Source: Halapricum sp. CBA1109 (lineage in GTDB: Archaea > Halobacteriota > Halobacteria > Halobacteriales > Haloarculaceae). From it: DNA of 49,065 nt. The position numbers and the translations under genes are program-made. The stretch covers positions 1-49,065 of the forward strand of contig NZ_WPCA01000004.1 of the NCBI RefSeq assembly GCF_009741825.1. Direction: 5' to 3'. Below, piece after piece: positions 43,026 through 49,065 of this stretch (positions within the stretch are counted from its first letter, which is position 1; each line of letters begins with the position of its first letter). The notes beneath the pieces were generated by a model. It did no database searches, had not been told where the DNA came from, and saw only the letters and a program-made list of their open reading frames with translations.

Positions 43026-43488
43026 TGGCCTCCACGGAGCGCCACCCGCTGTTCGTCCCGCTAGTCCTCTTCGGCGGTCTGCTGTTCGGTTTCGGACTGG
43101 CTTACAGCGGGATGGCCCGGCCGGAAGTCGTGCTCGATTTCCTCCAGTTCGAGGACTTCGGGCTGGTGTTCGTGATGTTCGGCGGCGCGGCCGTCACGGG
43201 ACTGACGTACCTCCTCGCGCCGCGGCTGTTCGGGCGCGCGCCGCTGACCGGCGACCGGTTCCAGCGCCGCCTGAAGTCCTTCGACCGGAACGTCCTCCTC
43301 GGCGGGGCAATATTCGGTGGCGGCTGGGGTCTCTCGGGCATCTGTCCCGGGGCCGCCTACGCCAGTTTCGGCGTCGGCAACGTCGCCGTCCTCTGGGCCA
43401 TCGCCGGGATGTTCCTCGGCGCGTACCTCCAGGGCTACTGGCGGAGCCAGAGTGCCGACGCGACCCCGTCGCCGCCGGTGCCGACTGA
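43025..43488 (+). CDS. YeeE/YedE family transporter, C-terminal-half protein (frameshift near end)
   Basis: About 154 residues, four helices, with SGMARPEVVLDFLQF and GGWGLSGICPGAAYASFG (Cys107), the second thiosulfate-gate motif. As sequenced it reads on to 43675, inside the next gene. One missing base near 43482 would end it at TGA 43486-43488, six bases before the next ATG, and that is my preferred end. Confidence 0.84.
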
Positions 43489-43494
43489 CCACAG

Positions 43495-44666
43495 ATGGAA
43501 CTCACACTCCTCGGACTCTTCGTCGTCGCCGGAGCCGCCAGTCTATTTATGGCGTGGGTCATCGGTGCCGGGTCAAGCGGTGCGACGCCGTTCGCGCCGG
43601 CCGTCGGTGCCAACGCCGTCTCGACGATGCGGGCGGCGCTCGTCGTCGGCGTCCTCGGCTTCGCGGGCGCGGTGACACAGGGCGGGAACGTCTCCGAAGC
43701 CGTCGGCAGCGGCCTGATCGGCGGTGTCTCCCTCCCCGCGACCGGCGTGATAACCGTCCTGCTCATCGGCGCGGGGCTGATGGCGGTCGGTATCAAGACC
43801 GGCTACCCCATCGCGACGGCGTTCACCGTCACCGGTGCCGTCGTCGGCGTCGGCCTCGCGCTGGGCGGGACGCCCGTCTGGTCGAAGTACGCGCAGGTCG
43901 GCACCGTCTGGGTCCTCACGCCGTTCGTCGGCGGTGGTATCGCCTACGGTATCGCCAGCGTCCTCCCGCGGTCAACGGTCCCTGAACACCGTAGCGTCCC
44001 GGTTCTCGCCGCTCTCGTCGGGGCCGTCCTCGCCAACGTGGCGTTCGTCGGCCTCGGCCCGGGCGGTGCGCCGGGGTCGCTCGCCGGGTTTGCCGGCCGT
44101 CTCGTCGGCGTTCCGGGCTTCCTCGTCCCGGCCGCGAGTACGCTGTTGGTTGCCACGGCCGTCGCTGCGCTCGTCTCGTGGGACATCCGGCGGGACGAGG
44201 CCGGTGGCTCCGGCGTGTCCTGCTGGCGATGGGATCGCTCGTGGCCTTCTCCGCCGGCGGGAGTCAGGTCGGCCTCGCCGTCGGCCCCCTGCTCCCGTTG
44301 GTCGAGGGAATCCTGCCTGTCGTCGCCGTCCTCGCCGGCGGTGGCGTCGGTATCCTCGTCGGCTCTTGGACCGGGGCCCCGCGGATGATCAAGTCCCTGT
44401 CACAGGACTACTCCTCGCTTGGCCCACGGCGCTCCATCGCGGCGCTAGTCCCCTCGTTTCTCATCGCGCAACTCGCCGTCTTTTGGGGCGTGCCGGTCTC
44501 GTTCAACGAGATCGTCGTCAGCGCCATCATCGGCAGCGGCGTGGCCGTCGGCGGGAGCGACGCCGTCAGCGCCCGGAAGATAGGCCTCACCGTCGGCGCG
44601 TGGGCGGGGTCGCTCGTCCTCGCGCTCGCGCTCGGGTACGTCCTCGCGTGCTGTCTCCCGATGTGA
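43495..44666 (+). CDS. PiT family anion permease, CysP-like in context (frameshift as sequenced)
   Basis: About 390 residues, some ten membrane helices. The family repeat appears as MAWVIGAGSSGATPFAPAVGANAVSTMRAALV and again as SFNEIVVSAIIGSGVAVGGSDAVSARKIG. PiT transporters usually carry phosphate, but Bacillus CysP of the same family carries sulfate and thiosulfate. Its place after the thiosulfate transporter genes favours a sulfur oxyanion. A missing base near 44209 breaks the frame; corrected it reads GGSRRVLLAMGSLVAFSAGGSQVG. Confidence 0.84.
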
Positions 44667-44673
44667 CGGGGAT

Positions 44674-45513
44674 TCAGGCGCTCCGGGGCGGCGGCACGAG
44701 GAAGACGTTCCCGCGAGCCTCCGCGACGACTTCCTCGGAGACGCTCCCGAGCAACAGCCGCCTGAGACGGCTCCGTCCGCGGGACCCGACCAGCGTCGTC
44801 GTCGGCTGGAACTCCGCCTCGGCGTCGAGGATACTCGCGGCCGGGTCGCCTCGGCGCACCTCGACCGAGGCGTCGACGTCCCACTGTGCCAGCGTGTCGG
44901 CCAGCTCCCGGAGCCGCGACTCGGGGTCGCCGTCGACGTCTGGCTCCTTGGGCGAGCGGACGTGGACGAGCCTGGCCGTCTGGGTCGCGTGTCTGAGATA
45001 CGAGAACGCGTCGAACGCACGCTCGGCGTTCTCCGAGAAGTCCGTGGCGAACAGGACACGCTGAAACAGGTGCTCGGCCAGTACGTCCGGCTGTTCGGCC
45101 TCGCGCTCGACGCGGTTGACCAACAGCGGGACGACCGTCGTCCGGGCGAGGTTCCGCGCCGTCGACCCGATGACCCTGTTTGCCAGCGGGCTCTGCCCGC
45201 GGGACCCGACGATAGTCATATCGGCCGTGACCGCGTCGGCGATGCCGTTGATCCGTCGGTAGGGCGTCCCCCGGACGACGTGTGTCTCGACGCCGAACCC
45301 GGCCGACTCCATCACGCCGCGGTAGCGGTCCAACGCCCGTCTGCGACGCCCCTCGAAGTCCATCCCCGGCATCCCCGAGTGGACGTTCGACGGGACGACA
45401 GTCACCAGATGGATCTCCTCGACACCGATGCGGTCGAGACACTCCAGACAGGTCTCGTTCTCGATGGCCGCCTCGCTCGCCGCCGAGAGGTCGGTCGCGT
45501 ACACTGCTCGCAT
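44674..45513 (-). CDS. Tandem universal stress protein
   Basis: A 279-residue protein of two UspA domains. The first is MRAVYATDLSAASEAAIEN...MTIVGSRGQSPLANRVIGSTARNLARTTVVPLLVN, the second RVLFATDFSENAERAFDAF...TLVGSRGRSRLRRLLLGSVSEEVVAEARGNVFLVP. The G-x2-G-x9-G(S/T) nucleotide motif is present in both. Site 8, a perfect operator-like repeat, lies 27 bases upstream, so it looks like part of the same regulon. It converges on the PiT gene. Confidence 0.86.
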   Translation of the reverse strand: MRAVYATDLSAASEAAIENETCLECLDRIGVEEIHLVTVVPSNVHSGMPGMDFEGRRRRALDRYRGVMESAGFGVETHVVRGTPYRRINGIADAVTADMTIVGSRGQSPLANRVIGSTARNLARTTVVPLLVNRVEREAEQPDVLAEHLFQRVLFATDFSENAERAFDAFSYLRHATQTARLVHVRSPKEPDVDGDPESRLRELADTLAQWDVDASVEVRRGDPAASILDAEAEFQPTTTLVGSRGRSRLRRLLLGSVSEEVVAEARGNVFLVPPPRSA

Positions 45514-45540
45514 ACCAGTCTGTTCGCACCCAGTATATAA

Positions 45541-45561
45541 TATTGTTTTGATTGGACAATA
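45541..45561. promoter_or_regulatory. Sulfur-regulon operator-like site 8 (perfect)
   Basis: TATTGT-N9-ACAATA, all twelve arm bases matching. On the minus strand it runs straight into TTATATAC, the TATA box of the stress-protein gene. Confidence 0.75.
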
Positions 45562-45784
45562 TAATTGGCTTCGAGCCGCCACGGCCCCCGACACTGAGTG
45601 CGTCCTCGCCCTCGTCGACCGCCCTTCTGAACGGGAGAATATCGCCGATAAGGGCGCTATATTTGCATACGTTACGAGTGTATCCGGGTGGGATAGCTCG
45701 TGTATACGGCTCTGTAATATTGCTCGCTACGTTCAAAACCGTTATTACCCTCTGTCGACTACAGTGAGCCGAGATCGAAAAAGT

Positions 45785-45829
45785 ATGATCGAGACATTGC
45801 TGCCCAAGACTCGAGGTGTATCGCGATGA
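45785..45829 (+). CDS. 14-residue upstream ORF before the small membrane protein
   Basis: MIETLLPKTRGVSR, ending in TGA that overlaps the next ATG (ATGA, 45826-45829). CCGTTATTACC around 45739-45749 could be its TATA box, about 40 bases upstream. Too short for a family; possible coupling leader. The rest of 45562-45784 holds no gene. Confidence 0.3.
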   Translation: MIETLLPKTRGVSR

Positions 45830-45975
45830 TCGGCGGTGAGGCTGTTCCGCCGACGGTCGAGGCGGCGCTTCTGATCGGCGTCGTACTGCTCGAAGCAATC
45901 GTCCTCTACGTCGGGTACGGGCTGGCAGAACGCCTGTTCGGCGACCGTATCGTCGACCGCATCACGAACGCCTGA
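45826..45975 (+). CDS. 49-residue single-helix membrane protein
   Basis: One membrane helix (ALLIGVVLLEAIVLYVGYGLAE) and a short basic-acidic tail. It resembles a small haloarchaeal family found beside TauE/SafE genes that I recall as DUF7512. It ends one base before the TauE/SafE ATG, so it is probably co-transcribed and may be a small subunit of that transporter. Confidence 0.72.
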   Translation: MIGGEAVPPTVEAALLIGVVLLEAIVLYVGYGLAERLFGDRIVDRITNA

Positions 45976-45976
45976 T

Positions 45977-47011
45977 ATGGACGTCTTTGGTCTCAGCCTC
46001 GGACTGCTCGTGCTGTTCGTCGGGTTCGGGTTGCTCATCGGTGTCCTGTTCGGCTTCTTCGGGATGGGCGGGTCCTTCCTCGTCACGCCCGCGCTCATCG
46101 TGATGGGCTACCCGACCCGCGTCGCCGTCGGGAGCGGTCTGGCGTTCGTCTTCGGCACGTCCGTCATCGCCACGCTGAAACACCGCGACCTGGGACAGGT
46201 CGACTACAAACTCGGGCTGTTGATGATCGTCGGGACGACACTCGGCATCGAAGTCGGCAAGGAGATGGTCATCTATTTGGAGGAACTCGGCCTCGCCGGG
46301 AGCGTCATCAGCGTCACCTACGTCTTCCTGCTGGGCGGTATCGGGCTGTTCGTCACCTACAATGCCGTCACCGGTAGCTCCGGCGGTGGCGTCGACCACG
46401 ACGCCGCGGCCGCCGACGGAGACGAGGACATCCCCGACATCGCCAAGACCATCCAGTCTTACCGCGTCCCGCCGATGATGTCCCTGCGGGGCGGTATCAC
46501 GGTTTCGCTGTGGATGATCCTCTCCGTCGCGTTCGCGACCGGCCTCCTCTCGGGGCTGCTCGGCGTGGGCGGCGGCTTCATCAGGATGCCCGCACTGTTC
46601 TATCTCATCGGCGTCCCCGTCCCCGTCGCGGTCGGGACGGACCTCTTCGAGATCGTCTTCTCCGGCGGTATCGGGAGCTTCCTCTACGCGATGGACGGCG
46701 GCGTCAACCTCGGAATCGTCCTCCCGTTGCTCGCCGGGAGCGCCTTCGGTGCACGCTTGGGCTCTGCCGCGACGAGCATCGTCGACGAGGACGAGATCAA
46801 GGTGTACTTCGGGCTGATGTTGCTGGGCGGGTCGCTGGCGGTCGCCATCCGTGAGATCGGTTCCGTCTACGATATCCCGGTCTTCGACACAGTCAGCCTC
46901 CTGTTGATCCTCGGGTCGGCGCTGCTGGTCAGCGGGGCCGTCGTCTACAGCAGTGTCACCGCTCTCCGAGCGGAGGCGTCCGCGTCGACCCCCTCTGTCG
47001 AGCACAGATAG
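45977..47011 (+). CDS. TauE/SafE family sulfite/sulfur-compound exporter
   Basis: A 344-residue membrane protein with eight or so helices in two repeats, each with the family signature: GFFGMGGSFLVTPALIVMGYP and GLLGVGGGFIRMPALFYLIGVP. Family members move sulfite, sulfoacetate or other C1-C2 sulfonates out of the cell. In this cluster sulfite export, to remove the product of the persulfide dioxygenase, is the obvious role. A 40-residue acidic loop joins the halves. Confidence 0.9.
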   Translation: MDVFGLSLGLLVLFVGFGLLIGVLFGFFGMGGSFLVTPALIVMGYPTRVAVGSGLAFVFGTSVIATLKHRDLGQVDYKLGLLMIVGTTLGIEVGKEMVIYLEELGLAGSVISVTYVFLLGGIGLFVTYNAVTGSSGGGVDHDAAAADGDEDIPDIAKTIQSYRVPPMMSLRGGITVSLWMILSVAFATGLLSGLLGVGGGFIRMPALFYLIGVPVPVAVGTDLFEIVFSGGIGSFLYAMDGGVNLGIVLPLLAGSAFGARLGSAATSIVDEDEIKVYFGLMLLGGSLAVAIREIGSVYDIPVFDTVSLLLILGSALLVSGAVVYSSVTALRAEASASTPSVEHR

Positions 47012-47077
47012 CGCGGGATTGTGTCATCCATACACGAATCTTTTTGTCCGTCGGGCGCGTACGTGTCCCCGATACCA

Positions 47078-47479
47078 ATGCCGGACTCGATGACCGAACA
47101 ACTCCAGCAGGATATGGTCTGTGAGGGGTTGCTGGAGTGTTTCCACGGCCTCAAACAGCTCGACAAGGAGATATTCAAGACACTCGTAGACGCCGAGGAC
47201 CCGCTCACCGTCGACGAGATAGCGGCGGCCGTCGACCGCGAACGCTCGACGGCCTACCGGGCGGTCCAGCGCCTCCTGCAGGCCGGGTTCATCCAGAAAG
47301 AACAGGTCAACTACGATCAGGGCGGCTACTACCACGTCTACAAACCGACCGACCCTTCGAAGATAGCCGACGATATGCAGCGGCTTCTCAACGACTGGTA
47401 CGCCAAGATGGGGCAACTCATCCAGGAGTTCGAGCGCAAGTACGAGGAGACCGAGGCCGCCCCCTCCGCCGAGAGCTGA
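47078..47479 (+). CDS. Winged-HTH regulator with N-terminal CxxxxxC
   Basis: A 133-residue regulator. The winged helix is LTVDEIAAAVDRERSTAYRAVQRLLQAGFIQKEQ, with GGYYHVYKPTDPSKIADDMQRLLNDWYAKMGQLIQEFE at the C-terminus. It is paralogous to the 33281 protein. Two cysteines, Cys15 and Cys21 (MVCEGLLECFHGL), lie in the N-terminal helix and could form a disulfide or polysulfide bridge. This is an attractive sulfane-sulfur sensor. ATG 47078 is preferred; ATG 47090 is possible. Confidence 0.85.
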   Translation: MPDSMTEQLQQDMVCEGLLECFHGLKQLDKEIFKTLVDAEDPLTVDEIAAAVDRERSTAYRAVQRLLQAGFIQKEQVNYDQGGYYHVYKPTDPSKIADDMQRLLNDWYAKMGQLIQEFERKYEETEAAPSAES

Positions 47480-47496
47480 CCCCCCGTCTCTCGCTG

Positions 47497-47517
47497 TATT
47501 GTAATCAATATACAATA
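47497..47517. promoter_or_regulatory. Sulfur-regulon operator-like site 9 (perfect), between convergent genes
   Basis: TATTGT-N9-ACAATA with perfect arms, 17 bases after the HTH stop and 73 before the stop of the convergent PQQ gene. There is no annotated start next to it. Confidence 0.7.
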
Positions 47518-47589
47518 TGGTCGGCCTCACTGGCGTCTCCTGCCGGAGCGTCGCCGGATCTGTTCGTTTCCGAGTGACGAGAGCCGCCG

Positions 47590-49065
47590 CTAGCCGCCCG
47601 TCAACGCCCGGAAGCGTCCGTCCATAAACCCGTAGAAGACGTAGCCGTCGACGGCGACTGGTGACGCGGCCACGTCGTCGCCGAACTCCGACCCGAGCCG
47701 GAAGTACTCCGTCCCGTCCGCGGCGTCCAGCGCGTAGATGTTGTTGTCGTAGCTCCCGACGTACACCGTCCCGCCGGCGACGGTGGGGGAGCCGGTCACG
47801 TCGTTTTGCATCCCGTCCTCGTTGAGGTGTCTGCGCCACTCTCTGGTCCCGTCGGCGGCCGAGATGGCGTGGAGCCCGTTGTTGTACGACCCGACGTAGA
47901 CGGTGCCGTTCGCCACCGCCGTCGAGGAGTAGACGTCGTCGGAGACACCCTCGCTGATGAACGGGTCCTGACCCGTGCTGTAGGTCCACTCCTCCTCGCC
48001 GCTTGCGGCGTCGACGGCGTACACTTGGTTGCCGCTGGTCGCGACGTAGACAGTGCCGTTGAGGACAGACGGCGCGGCGACCCAGTCGTCGCCGGTGTCG
48101 TACGTCCACTGCTCGGCCCCGCCGTCGGTCGACAGGGCGTGGAGCGTGCCCACCTTCGTCGGGACGTACAGCGTCCCGTCGACCAGCGCCGGGGCCGCCG
48201 GCACCCCGTTCTCGTGCTGTTCGCCGTCGACCGGGGCCTCCCACACCTTCTCGCCGCTGGCGGCGTCCAGCGCGATCAGCTTGTTGTCCGGCGTCCCGAC
48301 GTAGGTGACGCCGTCTGCGACGACCGGCGGACACCGCAGGTCGGGGTAGGTCTCGACCTCGTACTGCCACCGTTCGGTGCCCGACTCGGCGTCGACGGCG
48401 TAGACGCGCCCGCCCTGTGTGGAGGCGTACACCGTGCCGTCCACGACGGTCGGGGTGGTGTCGACGCGCCCGACGGTGTCGAACCCCCAGTCCGAGGACG
48501 CCGTGGCGACGTCGATAGCCCGGAGGCGACCCCCGCCGACGTAGACGGTCCCGTCGACGACGGCCGGTCCCGCGGGGAGTTCCTCGCCCAGTGTCCGCCC
48601 CCAATCGATACGGATTCCGGACTCCGGGTGGGGGTCGTCGGTCCCTCTGAGCGGGTCCTCATCGGGAGCGTGCCCGGTGTTGGCGAGGTCGTACTGAAAC
48701 ATCGGCGCGCCGCCGACGTCCGTCCCGTCCGCGGACCCGCCGTCGGGATCCCCCGATCCGCCGTCGTCCGGCGTCGACGCCGTCGGCTCGTCCGTCTCCG
48801 TGTCCGACCCGGAGTTCCCGGAGATGTCGTTGACAGAGTGGTCGGGCGGTTCGAACCCGTCGTCGCCTGCTAACTGCTCGCGGAGGTACCACCCGCCGGT
48901 ACCGAGGCCGCCCAGAAGTCCCACCGCGAGCACCGCCCGGCGGGTGCGGTGGGATCCGTCGGCTGCATCGCCTTTGTCGTCGCCGGAATCCGCGGCACCA
49001 CTCTCGCCACCGCTGTCGTCCGGTTCCGTGGAAAAGCTCTCGTTACCGTCGCCCGACAGCGCCCC
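47590..49065 (-). CDS. Secreted PQQ-repeat beta-propeller protein (partial, N-terminus outside window)
   Basis: At least 491 residues; the frame is open to the window edge, so the start is outside. A membrane or Tat-type signal appears as TRRAVLAVGLLGGLGTGGWYL after an acidic N-terminal stretch. Then come seven or eight PQQ-like blades (VVDGTVYVGGGRLRAIDVAT, VADGVTYVGTPDNKLIALDAASGEKVWEAP, VLNGTVYVATSGNQVYAVDAASGEEEWTYS). Like BamB or quinoprotein propellers, but haloarchaeal ones have no known function. It ends at the TAG 47590-47592, convergent with the HTH gene. Confidence 0.86.
   Translation of the reverse strand, partial: GALSGDGNESFSTEPDDSGGESGAADSGDDKGDAADGSHRTRRAVLAVGLLGGLGTGGWYLREQLAGDDGFEPPDHSVNDISGNSGSDTETDEPTASTPDDGGSGDPDGGSADGTDVGGAPMFQYDLANTGHAPDEDPLRGTDDPHPESGIRIDWGRTLGEELPAGPAVVDGTVYVGGGRLRAIDVATASSDWGFDTVGRVDTTPTVVDGTVYASTQGGRVYAVDAESGTERWQYEVETYPDLRCPPVVADGVTYVGTPDNKLIALDAASGEKVWEAPVDGEQHENGVPAAPALVDGTLYVPTKVGTLHALSTDGGAEQWTYDTGDDWVAAPSVLNGTVYVATSGNQVYAVDAASGEEEWTYSTGQDPFISEGVSDDVYSSTAVANGTVYVGSYNNGLHAISAADGTREWRRHLNEDGMQNDVTGSPTVAGGTVYVGSYDNNIYALDAADGTEYFRLGSEFGDDVAASPVAVDGYVFYGFMDGRFRALTGG

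Noticed and set aside
4164-44209. Programmed ribosomal frameshifting as the cause of the many split genes
   Set aside because: There is no shared slippery site or downstream structure, the direction of shift varies, and genes of unrelated function are hit alike.

Overview
The window is high-GC archaeal DNA from a haloarchaeon (class Halobacteria). The evidence is an archaeal 16S rRNA 5' end, very acidic proteins, TATA/BRE-type promoters with mostly leaderless starts, an Orc1/Cdc6 initiator and haloarchaeal-type regulators. I can place it no lower than a member of the Halobacteria.

Layout. 1-1386: 5' part of a 16S rRNA gene on the minus strand with its promoter region. 1387-2709: a duplicated DUF2391-type membrane protein. 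2757-8185: a complete seven-gene urease operon (ureBCAGDEF, minus strand, genes overlapping or touching). 8332-13180: a JAMM-domain protein, a sodium:solute symporter, an AbrB-PhoU regulator and an agmatinase-family ureohydrolase; with urease these form a plausible route from an imported guanidino compound to urea to ammonia. 13302-17875: a replication-origin region with an orc1/cdc6 gene, two families of ORB-like repeats, AT-rich unwinding-type DNA, a dense CTAG cluster and three copies of a long inverted repeat. 17991-24627: DsbA-like protein, TetR/MATE efflux divergon, Lrp regulator with an aminotransferase, and a secreted dockerin-like protein. 24728-27487: IS1341-type TnpB element beside the remnant of another, then an HTH/PIN toxin-antitoxin-like pair. 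27508-33172: sugar-nucleotide enzymes, a cupin, a secreted beta-propeller lipoprotein and a PAS histidine kinase. 33281-47479: a sulfur-handling island. 47590 to the end: a secreted PQQ-repeat beta-propeller, cut by the window edge.

The sulfur island holds sulfide:quinone oxidoreductase, DUF1641, CoA-disulfide/persulfide reductase fused to rhodanese, a class V aminotransferase, DUF2892, DsrE-like and TusA sulfur carriers, a rhodanese-metallo-beta-lactamase fusion (persulfide-dioxygenase-like), split YeeE/YedE thiosulfate transporter halves, PiT and TauE/SafE transporters and a double universal stress protein. It is bracketed by two paralogous small winged-HTH regulators. A 6-9-6 operator (TATTGT-N9-ACAATA) recurs nine times, eight of them next to start codons of these genes. 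I infer an undescribed sulfane-sulfur regulon.

A caution for every reader: 18 genes carry apparent single-base frameshifts (about 21 sites), nearly all a lost or gained G or C in a short G/C run, with the protein intact on both sides. Draft-assembly error is the simplest explanation, so I annotate these as CDS across the shift. All family names come from reading the sequence; no database search was run.
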